Positions 1-9,336 of a DNA stretch of 64,000 nt are shown one piece after another. The notes below the pieces were generated by a model. The model ran no database searches. It saw nothing but the letters and a program-made list of their open reading frames with translations, and was not told the origin of the DNA. The DNA lies in NCBI RefSeq assembly GCF_964058955.1, contig NZ_OZ060370.1, forward strand, positions 310,001 through 374,000, given 5' to 3'. Numbering within the stretch: position 1 is the first letter of the stretch; every line of letters starts with the position of its first letter. Origin of the DNA: Buchnera aphidicola (Phyllaphis fagi) (GTDB lineage Bacteria; Pseudomonadota; Gammaproteobacteria; Enterobacterales; Enterobacteriaceae). The translations under genes and the position numbers were made by a program.

Positions 1-672
1 ATTTTTAAAAATCAAGATAATATTCAAACTGAACCTTTTGAAAATGTAGTAATAGATATTGAAGAATGTCATCAAGGAGTAATTATAGAATGTATGGGAC
101 AAAAAAAAGGAAAAATAAAAAATATTATTCCTGATAATAAAAAAAGAATAAGATTAGAATATGTTATATCTAGCCGAGCATTAATAGGTTTTCGAAATCA
201 ATTTATGAATATTACATCTGGAACAGGATTATTTTATTCATCCTTTTCACATTATGGAAAAAAACAATCCTATGATATGGGGCAAAGACAAAATGGTGTC
301 CTAATATCTAATGGAACAGGATTAACAACAGGTTTTGCATTATTTAATCTTCAAAATAGAGGAAAATTATTTTTAGGACATGCAGAAAAAGTTTATCAAG
401 GTCAAATTATTGGAATACATAATAGATCTAATGATTTAACTGTAAATTGTTTAACTGGTAAAAAATTAACCAATATGCGAGCCTCTGGAACTGATGAAGC
501 AATATCTCTAATTCCTCCTATTAATATGACATTAGAAAAATCATTAGGCTTTATTAATGATGACGAATTAATAGAAATTACTCCATATTCTATTCGTATA
601 CGTAAAAAATATCTTACTGAAAATGACCGAAAAATTAAAATTCGAAAACATAAAAAATTAAATAATCTATAA
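1..672 (+). CDS. typA: TypA/BipA ribosome-associated GTPase, C-terminal part
   Basis: The reading frame is open from base 1 and gives 223 residues matching the end of the enterobacterial TypA/BipA translational GTPase (about 607 residues); the GTPase domain lies outside the window. Visible landmarks are FYSSFSHYG, the GQRQNGVLISNG stretch and NDLTVNCLTGKK, which belong to the domain V and C-terminal domain used for ribosome binding. TypA is an EF-G-like factor acting on the ribosome in assembly and stress response (family knowledge). An internal ATG at 94 is not the start, because homology runs through the upstream codons. It converges on ygfZ across about 170 bases of featureless AT-rich DNA. 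Confidence 0.95.
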   Translation: MFKNQDNIQTEPFENVVIDIEECHQGVIIECMGQKKGKIKNIIPDNKKRIRLEYVISSRALIGFRNQFMNITSGTGLFYSSFSHYGKKQSYDMGQRQNGVLISNGTGLTTGFALFNLQNRGKLFLGHAEKVYQGQIIGIHNRSNDLTVNCLTGKKLTNMRASGTDEAISLIPPINMTLEKSLGFINDDELIEITPYSIRIRKKYLTENDRKIKIRKHKKLNNL

Positions 673-839
673 AATTTTTATTTATTATCAATCTAATTAT
701 TATTTATATTATCAATATCTTCATAATATTTTATTTCAACCATTATAAATAATAAAATTATTATGCACAATAACATTAAAAATTTTATCTAATGTTAAGT
801 ATGATACAATTTTAAAATATTTTAATATTTCATAAAATG

Positions 840-1811
840 TTATTTAATTACAAAATAACTTGTCACATTAGTAGATATACGGAAAATTTTATGCGAATCA
901 ATTTTATTATTTAAAATACATTGTATACAAAAAATATTATTTTGAAAATGTAAAACAAAAAATACATTTCCTACTTTTTTCCATATACCATCATACATTT
1001 CTACATTAGCTAAAACATTAGGTATAATGTTTGAAATACCAATCAAACAATATAATTTTCTTTTATTAACATTACGAAAATGTAAACGAGATATTATTTC
1101 TTGACCACAATAACAACCTTTTTTAAAATCTATCCCATTAAAATATTCTAAATTGATTTCTTGAGGAACATATTTTCCAATAGTTTTTTTTTCAATAATA
1201 GGAATACCTGATTGTATGTCTAAAAATAACCATTGATTTTTTACATGTTTTATATATTGGTTTAATAACCATTGTCTTAATTTTATAAAATCTTCTTTTT
1301 CTAAAATCAATAAAAAACGTTCTATCGGATCTTGAAACCATAATACAATATTATTATTTATATATATAACTGATTTTTTTTGATCTGGTAAATTTTTAAA
1401 GTAACCTAATAATATGTTTCTAGAATGTAATCCTGATATTCCTAATAAAATAAAATGATGTAGACGAGTAATATTCACATCTGAAAATACAGAATATTTC
1501 TTTAATTCATCGATTTGTATTGTACAAACACTATTTCGTTGAATATATGCATATCCAGACTTATAATGAAATAAACGTAAAGTACTCCAAACTTTTCCTT
1601 TATAGTTGCAATGAGCACATAAAATATGATCATGTAAATTTAATAAAAATAGATTAATAGTAATTTGACTTTGTAAATATTTTTTACTATCTAATCCTGA
1701 TACCCATATTAATGACCAATCAGACAATACAGTAAAAGAACATAAAAAATTATATAAAATATTATCTGAAATATCATAATATTTTTTTTTATAAATATAA
1801 AAATCTTTCAT
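840..1811 (-). CDS. ygfZ: YgfZ folate-binding Fe-S cluster protein
   Basis: This 323-residue protein aligns end to end with E. coli YgfZ (326 residues), a GcvT-like tetrahydrofolate-binding protein that supports certain Fe-S enzymes, including the radical-SAM enzyme MiaB (family knowledge). The signature KGCYCGQE, carrying the functional cysteine, is present, followed by ISRLHFRNVNKR; ELKKYSVFSDV in the N-terminal half also matches. I start at the ATG at 1811 (MKDFYIY), which has GAGAAC about six bases upstream, rather than a TTG six codons earlier. miaB lies a few kb away, so client and helper are both kept. The reading frame is intact. Confidence 0.9.
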   Translation of the reverse strand: MKDFYIYKKKYYDISDNILYNFLCSFTVLSDWSLIWVSGLDSKKYLQSQITINLFLLNLHDHILCAHCNYKGKVWSTLRLFHYKSGYAYIQRNSVCTIQIDELKKYSVFSDVNITRLHHFILLGISGLHSRNILLGYFKNLPDQKKSVIYINNNIVLWFQDPIERFLLILEKEDFIKLRQWLLNQYIKHVKNQWLFLDIQSGIPIIEKKTIGKYVPQEINLEYFNGIDFKKGCYCGQEIISRLHFRNVNKRKLYCLIGISNIIPNVLANVEMYDGIWKKVGNVFFVLHFQNNIFCIQCILNNKIDSHKIFRISTNVTSYFVIK

Positions 1812-2012
1812 ATAGTTCTCATAACACAAAATATTATATTTAAGATATTTTATTATAAATAATATTCAATATTTGTAAAATAATATAAATATATTTTATA
1901 AAATATACAAATTATAAAATAATATATTTTATCATTTTCAATATTTTTTTATTAAAAATAAAAAATATATACAATGTTATAATAAAATACTTTAAATAAT
2001 ATAGGATTGTTA

Positions 2013-3107
2013 ATGATATTAAATATATTTAATAATCATCTTAATAAACTAATAAAAAAAAAAAACCAATTTAAAATCATGATTCAATATAATAAAAAAA
2101 AAAACAGAATTATAGAAATACAAAATATATTAAATAAATCTCATAAATGGTTACATATTTCATTAAATGAAAAAATTAAAAAAGAAAAAATTAAATTACA
2201 AAAAATTATTTCAGATGTAAAAAATATTGAAAATAATATTAATGATGTTAAAAATTTTATTGAATTATCCATAGAACTTCAGGATACAAGTATTATTGTA
2301 GATATAACAAAAGAATTAAAAAAAATAAAAAACAAAATAAAAAAAATTAATTTTTATCATATTTTTTCTAAAAAATACGATTATTGTAACTGTTATCTTG
2401 ATATACAATCCGGATCAGGAGGTATTGATGCTCAAGATTGGTCAAAAATGTTAATGAGAATGTATTTAAAATGGCTAGATAAAAAAAAATTTAAAACAGA
2501 AATAATTCATGAATTATCAGGAGAAATTGCAGGTATAAAATCAGCTACTATTCGAGTAATAGGAAAATATGCATTTGGTTGGTTAAGAACAGAAACGGGA
2601 ATTCACAGATTAATTAGAAAAAGCCCATTTGATTCAGGTAATCGTCGTCATACATCTTTTAGTTCTGCATTTATTTATCCTGAGATAAGTAATAGAATAA
2701 CAATTAACATTAATCCATCTGATCTAAGAATAGATGTTTATCGAGCCTCTGGAGCTGGAGGACAACATGTCAATCGAACAGAATCAGCAGTTAGAATTAC
2801 TCATTTACCTACATTAATAGTGACTCAATGTCAAAATCAGCGTTCGCAACATCAAAATAAAGAACAAGCTATGCAGCAAATGAAATCGAAACTATATGAT
2901 ATGGAAATTAAAAAGAAAAATCAAGAAAAAAAAATTATAGAAAACAGTAAATCATCAATTGGATGGGGTCATCAAATTAGATCATATATATTAGATCATT
3001 CTCGTATTAAAGATCTTAGAACAGGACTCGAAATACGTGATATTCAATCAGTATTAAATGGTAATTTAGATCTCTTTATTGAAAAGAGTCTAAAAATAGG
3101 ATTATAG
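2013..3107 (+). CDS. prfB: Peptide chain release factor 2, without programmed frameshift
   Basis: RF2 terminates translation at UAA and UGA. The 364-residue product has the codon-recognition tripeptide SPF (residues 204-206) inside RKSPFDSG and the catalytic GGQ (249-251) inside [17 protein letters not shown] choose ATG 2013, which has AGGA at 2003-2006; a TTG two codons upstream is possible. In E. coli the frame is interrupted after about 25 codons by an in-frame UGA that needs +1 frameshifting. Here the aligned region ([12 protein letters not shown]) reads straight through with no UGA, so autoregulation appears lost. A run of 12 A lies at 2054-2065, early in the gene. lysS starts 11 bases after the stop, as in the E. 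coli prfB-lysS operon. Confidence 0.95.
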   Translation: MILNIFNNHLNKLIKKKNQFKIMIQYNKKKNRIIEIQNILNKSHKWLHISLNEKIKKEKIKLQKIISDVKNIENNINDVKNFIELSIELQDTSIIVDITKELKKIKNKIKKINFYHIFSKKYDYCNCYLDIQSGSGGIDAQDWSKMLMRMYLKWLDKKKFKTEIIHELSGEIAGIKSATIRVIGKYAFGWLRTETGIHRLIRKSPFDSGNRRHTSFSSAFIYPEISNRITININPSDLRIDVYRASGAGGQHVNRTESAVRITHLPTLIVTQCQNQRSQHQNKEQAMQQMKSKLYDMEIKKKNQEKKIIENSKSSIGWGHQIRSYILDHSRIKDLRTGLEIRDIQSVLNGNLDLFIEKSLKIGL

Positions 3108-3118
3108 AAAATTATATT

Positions 3119-4642
3119 ATGTTAAATAAAAAAAAAATAAACAATCAACATGAAAAAAATTTAATAAACGAATACGAAACTAGAAAAAAAAAACTTAAAA
3201 GTATTCGTAAAACTGGTTTTTCCTTCCCAAATCATTTTAAACCTAATATTAATATCATAGAAATTTATAAAAAATATGCTTCTAAAAATAATCAAGAATT
3301 AAATATAATTAATATACAAGTTTGTATTGCAGGTCGTATGATTCAACAGCGTATCATGGGGAAAGCTTCATTTATTATAATACAAGATATGCAAGAAAAA
3401 ATACAAATCTATGTTACATCAAAAAAAATATCTTCAGAATTCTACCAAAAACAATTTAAAACATGGGATTTAGGAGATATTCTTGGAATAGAAGGAACAA
3501 TATTTAAAACAAAAACTAAAGAATTATCAATTTACTGCACAAAAATTTATTTACTATGTAAATCATTACGTCCACTACCAAATAAGTTTCACGGATTATC
3601 TGATAAAGAAACTAAATATCGTAAAAGATATCTTGATTTAATTACAAATAAAACATCAATGAATAATTTTAAAATACGTTCAAATATTTTAAAAACTATT
3701 CGAAATTTTATGGATCAAAATAATTTTATAGAAGTAGAAACACCTATGATGCATAATATTCCAGGTGGAGCAACAGCAAGACCTTTTATTACATATCATA
3801 ATACTTTAAATACAAAAATGTATTTAAGAATATCTCCTGAACTATATTTAAAAAAATTAATTATTGGGGGTTTTAATCGCATATATGAAATAAATCGTAG
3901 TTTTCGAAATGAAGGTATTTCATCTCGTCATAATCCAGAATTTACTATGATGGAACTTTATATGACATATTCTAATTATACAGATTTAATGTATCTAATA
4001 AAAAACTTATTAAAAAAAATAGTAAAAAAAATTACAGGATCTTATACAATACAATATAATCAACATATTTTTGACTTTAATCAACCATATCAACAATTTA
4101 CTATGAAAGAATCAATTTTACACTATCATCCCAATCTTAAAAAATCCGATCTTAAAAATCTTGAAAAAATAAAAAAAATTGCAATTTCATATAATATCAA
4201 CGTTCCAGAAAATTGGAGTATAGGTAAAATCATTTCAGAAATTTTTGAAACAACAATAGAAAAAAAATTAATTCAACCAACTTTTATAACTGAATATCCT
4301 ATTGAAGTATCTCCTTTATCTAGACGTAATGATACTAAAAAACATATTGCTGATAGATTTGAATTTTTTATTGGAGGATTAGAAATAGGAAATGGATTTT
4401 CTGAATTGAATGATCCAGAAGATCAAAAAAATAGATTTTTAGAACAAAATAATATAAAAAATCACCTAAAATATGAAAAAACATTTTATGATAAAGAGTA
4501 TATTACTGCTATGGAATATGGACTACCACCTACAGCAGGTTTAGGTATTGGTATTGACCGACTAGTTATGATTATGACTAATCAAACTAGTATACGTAAT
4601 ATTATTCTTTTTCCAACACTACGATCTTTAATGACTCAATAA
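3119..4642 (+). CDS. lysS: Lysyl-tRNA synthetase (class II)
   Basis: LysRS charges tRNA-Lys. The 507-residue product is close to the E. coli length (505). The N-terminal OB-fold anticodon-binding domain covers roughly residues 60-150, followed by the class II catalytic core with motif 2 (RSFRNEGISSRHNPEF) and motif 3 (GLGIGIDRLVM). It lies 11 bases behind prfB, so the two are probably cotranscribed. A 10-A run encodes RKKK near the N-terminus but the frame is intact. lysA follows after about 30 bases, so lysine use and lysine synthesis sit side by side. Confidence 0.96.
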   Translation: MLNKKKINNQHEKNLINEYETRKKKLKSIRKTGFSFPNHFKPNINIIEIYKKYASKNNQELNIINIQVCIAGRMIQQRIMGKASFIIIQDMQEKIQIYVTSKKISSEFYQKQFKTWDLGDILGIEGTIFKTKTKELSIYCTKIYLLCKSLRPLPNKFHGLSDKETKYRKRYLDLITNKTSMNNFKIRSNILKTIRNFMDQNNFIEVETPMMHNIPGGATARPFITYHNTLNTKMYLRISPELYLKKLIIGGFNRIYEINRSFRNEGISSRHNPEFTMMELYMTYSNYTDLMYLIKNLLKKIVKKITGSYTIQYNQHIFDFNQPYQQFTMKESILHYHPNLKKSDLKNLEKIKKIAISYNINVPENWSIGKIISEIFETTIEKKLIQPTFITEYPIEVSPLSRRNDTKKHIADRFEFFIGGLEIGNGFSELNDPEDQKNRFLEQNNIKNHLKYEKTFYDKEYITAMEYGLPPTAGLGIGIDRLVMIMTNQTSIRNIILFPTLRSLMTQ

Positions 4643-4673
4643 TATATAAATAATCTAATTATACAAGGAAGAT

Positions 4674-5936
4674 ATGTTTAATTTAAATAATAAAAATAAA
4701 ATATTAAATACTGAAAATATATTATCTATTATAAATCAATATAATACTCCAATTTGGATATATGATGGAAATATTATTCAAGATAAAATAAATATACTAA
4801 AAAAGTTTGATATTATTCGATTTGCACAAAAAGCATGCTCTAATATCCATATACTTCGTTTTATAAAACAATTTAACGTAAAAATTGATGCAGTATCATT
4901 AGGCGAAATTGAACGCGCTCTAATTGCAGGATTCACACCAAAAAATGACGAAATTATTTTTACATCTGATATTATAGATACTCAAACATTAAAAAAAGTT
5001 ATTGATTTAAATATCACAGTCAATGTAGGATCATTAACTATGTTAGAACAAATAGGAAAAATATCTCCTAAACATCGTATCTGGATGCGTATTAATCCTA
5101 AATTTGGTCATGGACATAGCAAAAAAACAAATACTGGAGGTGAAAATAGTAAACATGGAATTTGGAATCCACATTTAGCATTACCAATAATCAAAAAATA
5201 TCAATTGAATCTTGTAGGATTACATATGCACATTGGATCTGGAGTCAATTATCAACACTTAAAAAAAGTATGTAATTCTATGCTTAATCAAACAATTATA
5301 TTAAATCAAGATATTCAATCGATCTCTGCTGGAGGAGGATTACCTATTCCTTATCAAGAAAATGATATACCAATAGATATAAATAATTATTTTAATTTAT
5401 GGAATCACACTAAACAAAAAATTGAAAAACATTTTAGACATCCTATTAATTTAGAAATTGAACCAGGTCGTTTTTTAGTTGGAGAGTCTGGAATTTTAGT
5501 AGCTAAAGTATATGCTAAAAAAAAAACAAAAAATAAAAAATTTGTTTTAGTTGAATCTGGATTTAATGATTTAATGAGACCTGTAATGTATGGTAGTTAT
5601 CATCATATATCAATTATACCAAAAGATAATCGAATAATTAATAAAGAAAAAATACAAAAAACTATAATAGGTGGACCATTGTGTGAATCAGGAGATATTT
5701 TTACTCAAAATGAAAAAGGAGAATTACAAGAAAGAGATCTTCCTAAAATAAAAATAGGAGATTATATTGTTTTTCATAATACTGGAGCCTATGGTGCTAC
5801 TATGTCTTCTAATTATAATACTAAACCTTTTATACCAGAAGTATTATTTGAAAATGGTAAACCAAGAATTATAAAAAAAAGACAAACTATAGAAGAGTTA
5901 ATAAAGTTAGAAACAGATATTCCATTTCAATATTAA
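4674..5936 (+). CDS. lysA: Diaminopimelate decarboxylase
   Basis: LysA is the PLP enzyme that decarboxylates meso-diaminopimelate to L-lysine, the last step of lysine synthesis and a classic host-provisioning reaction. The 420-residue product matches the E. coli length. The PLP lysine is K53 in RFAQKACS; the phosphate-binding glycine loop appears as SAGGGLPIPY, with EPGRFLVGESG and CESGDIF further on. The start has a good Shine-Dalgarno (AGGAAG at 4665-4670). In Buchnera APS, as I recall, lgt and thyA follow lysA; here nothing recognisable follows for 427 bases. Confidence 0.96.
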   Translation: MFNLNNKNKILNTENILSIINQYNTPIWIYDGNIIQDKINILKKFDIIRFAQKACSNIHILRFIKQFNVKIDAVSLGEIERALIAGFTPKNDEIIFTSDIIDTQTLKKVIDLNITVNVGSLTMLEQIGKISPKHRIWMRINPKFGHGHSKKTNTGGENSKHGIWNPHLALPIIKKYQLNLVGLHMHIGSGVNYQHLKKVCNSMLNQTIILNQDIQSISAGGGLPIPYQENDIPIDINNYFNLWNHTKQKIEKHFRHPINLEIEPGRFLVGESGILVAKVYAKKKTKNKKFVLVESGFNDLMRPVMYGSYHHISIIPKDNRIINKEKIQKTIIGGPLCESGDIFTQNEKGELQERDLPKIKIGDYIVFHNTGAYGATMSSNYNTKPFIPEVLFENGKPRIIKKRQTIEELIKLETDIPFQY

Positions 5937-6363
5937 TCAAACAATAATAAAAACATCTTCTTATAGTTAAAAATATATATCATATAAACAAAAATATAAT
6001 TATTTATTCTATTTAATGATGTATTTATATGTATTAATATAAAATATATATTTTATTCAATGCGTTATTTATATATTTATTAAAAACTATATTTTTAAAA
6101 TACACAATATATATCACAATTCTTACAATAAATATGTATTACATGTAAATAACTGTAAAGACAAAATTCTAAAATATATAACTTCAAAAAATATTATTTT
6201 CACATTGTACTTAAGTTTAATATAATATAAGCACTGAAAATAATATGTAACATTTAAAATGCAAGATACAAGATAGAAAATATTTTATTAAGTTATATTG
6301 TATATAAAATAGAATATCATTATAATACAAATAATTTTAAAAAATTTAATCAATCTAAATATA
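5937..6363. other. Gene-free AT-rich spacer, lysA to miaB
   Basis: In these 427 bases I see no reading frame, tRNA or strong hairpin. By Buchnera synteny (from memory) this is where lgt and thyA would lie. No recognisable remnant of either is visible, so they may have been deleted or eroded beyond recognition. Confidence 0.6.
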
Positions 6364-7704
6364 ATGAATCAAAATTATAAAAAATTTTATATAAAAACTT
6401 GGGGTTGTCAAATGAATGAATATGATTCACTGATGATTACCAATATATTAAAACAAAATAAGAAATATACTACAACCAATCTATTTTATGAAGCAGATAT
6501 TTTAATTTTAAATACTTGTTCTATTAGAGAAAAAGCTTATGAGAAATTATTTCATCAATTAGGTAGATGGAAAATATTAAAAGAAAATAATCCAAATATT
6601 ATTATTGCAGTTGGGGGATGTGTTGCTAATCAAGAAGGAAAAAACATTTTAAAACGAGCTAAACATATTGATATTATTTTTGGTACTCAAACTTTACACC
6701 GATTACCTGATATGATTAATCAAAGAATAAAAAAAAAACCAATTATAGATATTACATTCCCAAAGTTAGAAAAATTTAAAAATATATTAATACCTAAAAA
6801 TATCAATTATTCAACTTCTATATCTATTATGGAAGGATGTAATAAATACTGTTCTTTCTGTATTGTTCCTTATACAAGGGGTAGAGAAATTAGTAGACCA
6901 TTTCATGATATTTTATATGAAATTTCTAGATTAGTAGATCAGGGCGTCAAAGAAATTACTTTACTCGGACAAAATGTTAATTCATATTATAGTATTGATG
7001 AAAATGGTAAAAAATGTAGATTTTCAAAATTATTACAATTAATTTCACATATTAAAAAAATTAAACGAATTAGATTTATTACTAGTAACCCTATGGATTT
7101 TAATGACGATATAATTAATATATATTACAATACTCCAAAAATAGTCAGTTTTTTACATCTTCCTATACAAAGTGGATCTAATAGAATTTTAAAGTTAATG
7201 AAAAGACCATACTCCATTAGAAAATACAAAGAAATTATCAATAAACTTATCCTAGCAAGACCAAATATACAAATTAGTTCTGATTTTATTGTTGGATTTC
7301 CTGGAGAAACTGCTCATGATTTTCAAAAAACGATGAATATTATATCTGATATTAATTTTGATATGAGTTTTAGTTTTATATACTCACCCAGACCCGGTAC
7401 ACCAGCATCAAAATTAAAAGATAATATTAACATGACTGAAAAAAAAATAAGATTAAATATTTTACAAAATCAAATTAAAAAACAAGCAAAAAAATGGACT
7501 AGTAAAATGTTGAATAGTCATCAAACTATATTAGTAGAAAAGTATTTTAATAAAAATAAAAATAAATTTTTAGGAAAAACAGAAAATAATAGAACAGTAA
7601 TAGTTAAAAGCAATAACAATATACTAGGAAAACTTATAAAAGTTTACATTACTCAAATCAAAAATAATATTTTAAAAGGAAAGATAATATATAAATATTT
7701 ATAA
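6364..7704 (+). CDS. miaB: tRNA-2-methylthio-N6-isopentenyladenosine synthase (MiaB)
   Basis: MiaB is a radical-SAM methylthiotransferase that adds the 2-methylthio group to i6A37 of tRNAs reading UNN codons. All six iron-sulfur cysteines are present: C15, C52 and C86 in the N-terminal domain (KTWGCQMNEYDS, NTCSIREKA, GGCVANQEG), and the radical-SAM CxxxCxxC at C159, C163 and C166 (EGCNKYCSFCIVPYTRG). A C-terminal TRAM domain follows. The length of 446 is normal, slightly shorter than E. coli (474). Downstream lies ybeY; the ybeZ gene that separates them in E. coli is absent. Confidence 0.96.
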   Translation: MNQNYKKFYIKTWGCQMNEYDSLMITNILKQNKKYTTTNLFYEADILILNTCSIREKAYEKLFHQLGRWKILKENNPNIIIAVGGCVANQEGKNILKRAKHIDIIFGTQTLHRLPDMINQRIKKKPIIDITFPKLEKFKNILIPKNINYSTSISIMEGCNKYCSFCIVPYTRGREISRPFHDILYEISRLVDQGVKEITLLGQNVNSYYSIDENGKKCRFSKLLQLISHIKKIKRIRFITSNPMDFNDDIINIYYNTPKIVSFLHLPIQSGSNRILKLMKRPYSIRKYKEIINKLILARPNIQISSDFIVGFPGETAHDFQKTMNIISDINFDMSFSFIYSPRPGTPASKLKDNINMTEKKIRLNILQNQIKKQAKKWTSKMLNSHQTILVEKYFNKNKNKFLGKTENNRTVIVKSNNNILGKLIKVYITQIKNNILKGKIIYKYL

Positions 7705-7761
7705 TAATATATTAAAATTATTATAGTAATATTTAATAATTATCAAAATCATTAATATAAT

Positions 7762-8207
7762 ATGAAAAAAATAAAATTAAATATACAAATAAATTGTAAA
7801 AATTATAACATAATACCAAAAAAAAAATTAAACAATGGATTTATTCAGTTATAAAGAAAAAATGTGAAATTACAATTCGTATTGTAAATATATTAGAAAT
7901 AAAAAAATTAAATTTTATATATCGAAAAAAAAAAGAACCAACTAATATATTATCATTTCCATTTGAAAGACCTAAACATATTAAATCTACATTTCTTGGA
8001 GATTTAGTTATTTGTTTAAAAATTATTCAAAAAGAATCAAAATTACAAAAAAAAACAATAGAAGCACATTTAGCTCATATTATAATACATGGAACATTAC
8101 ATTTAATAGGTTATACACATGATAATTTTTATAATGCACAAATTATGCAATCCATAGAAATTAAAAACATGATTCAGTTAGGATATAAAAATCCATATTT
8201 AATTTAA
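7762..8207 (+). pseudogene. ybeY: YbeY rRNA-maturation endonuclease, one frameshift at a 10-A tract
   Basis: YbeY is a metal-dependent RNase needed for 16S rRNA 3' maturation and 70S quality control. From ATG 7762 the frame runs about 30 codons to a stop at 7852-7854. Moving to the next frame inside the run of ten A at 7818-7827 restores a continuous YbeY to TAA 8205-8207: CEITIRIVNILE, EPTNILSFPFERPK, FLGDLVICLKII and the zinc-binding HGTLHLIGYTHD all align. One extra A (11 A) would give a full protein of 148 residues. No other stop or shift is seen and the catalytic motif is unharmed, which suggests a young mutation, a sequencing error, or a gene rescued by polymerase slippage. It sits in the conserved miaB-ybeY-ybeX order. 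Confidence 0.85.
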
Positions 8208-8287
8208 ATAATACTAAAAAACTTTTACAAAAATAAAATATATATTAAAATGTAGTATTTAATAATAAATATAGAAAAATAAAATAT

Positions 8288-9148
8288 ATGTATGAAAATA
8301 ATACTGAAAAAATTAAAAAATTAAAAAAAAAAGGATTTTTTTTTACTTTAATTAATAAACTTTTTCAAACAACCCCTAAAAATAAACAAGAGCTATTAGA
8401 TTGTATATTAAATTCAAAAAAAAATAAATTAATTAATAAAACAACTTATAAAATGTTATCAGGAGTAATAAATATTACGCAAAAAAAAATTGGAGAAATT
8501 ATTGTTCCAAGATCACAAATGATAACAATTAAATCAAAATATTCTTTACATAAATGTTTAAGTATTATTATAGAATCCGCACATTCTAGATTCCCAGTAA
8601 TGAGTGATGATAATAATTATGTAAAAGGTTTTTTAATGGCAAAAGATTTATTACCATTTATGAAAACTTCTCCTAAATCATTTTGTATTAAAAACATATT
8701 AAGACCCGCAATAGTAGTTCCTGAAAGTAAATATTTAAATATTATGTTAAAAGAATTCCAAGTTAATCGATATCATATGGCAATAGTAATTGATGAATTT
8801 GGAGATATATCAGGATTAGTTACTATTGAAGATATTTTAGAGCTTATTGTAGGAGAAATTGACGATGAATATGATAACGAAGTAAATATAAATATACAAA
8901 AAATTAATCAAAATACATTTATAATTAAAGCATTAACAGAAATTAAAGAATTTAATAAATTTTTTAAAACTAAATTTAAAAATCAAGACATAGACACTAT
9001 TGGAGGATTAGTAATGCAAGAATTTCAATATCTTCCTAAAATAGGAGAAAAAATTAAAATAAAAGGATATAAATTTCAAATTTCTATAGCTAATAGTCGA
9101 CGAATTATACAATTAAAACTAACTATTCCTAAATATACATCAATGTAA
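8288..9148 (+). CDS. ybeX: YbeX/CorC-family CBS-domain protein
   Basis: The 286-residue protein aligns throughout with E. coli YbeX (292 residues). Two CBS domains cover roughly residues 68-190 (IIVPRSQMITIKSKYSL; FGDISGLVTIEDILELIVGE), followed by a CorC/HlyC transporter-associated domain (TIGGLVMQEFQYLP). There is no membrane segment. YbeX has been linked to ribosome metabolism and magnesium/cobalt efflux; the exact role is unsettled. In E. coli lnt (apolipoprotein N-acyltransferase) follows; here about 190 bases of empty DNA lead to leuS. Confidence 0.92.
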   Translation: MYENNTEKIKKLKKKGFFFTLINKLFQTTPKNKQELLDCILNSKKNKLINKTTYKMLSGVINITQKKIGEIIVPRSQMITIKSKYSLHKCLSIIIESAHSRFPVMSDDNNYVKGFLMAKDLLPFMKTSPKSFCIKNILRPAIVVPESKYLNIMLKEFQVNRYHMAIVIDEFGDISGLVTIEDILELIVGEIDDEYDNEVNINIQKINQNTFIIKALTEIKEFNKFFKTKFKNQDIDTIGGLVMQEFQYLPKIGEKIKIKGYKFQISIANSRRIIQLKLTIPKYTSM

Positions 9149-9336
9149 ATAATATAAATTACAATATTTTAAATAATTCAATTTCTTAAATATTTATTAT
9201 ATAAAATAAAATTATGTTATGTAAGTAATAACAATAATATACAAATATTTATATTACTTATTTAAAATTAATTATATTAAAATATAATAACACTAATTAT
9301 AAATAATTAATTATTTTATTTTTAAAATATAAAAAT

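Noticed and set aside
6205..6226. Promoter for miaB (TTGTAC and TATAAT)
   Set aside because: The spacing is only ten bases and such matches are frequent by chance here.
7925..7934. A second frameshift in ybeY at another 10-A run
   Set aside because: Careful codon counting shows CGA AAA AAA AAA GAA reads through in frame; only the run at 7818-7827 breaks the gene.
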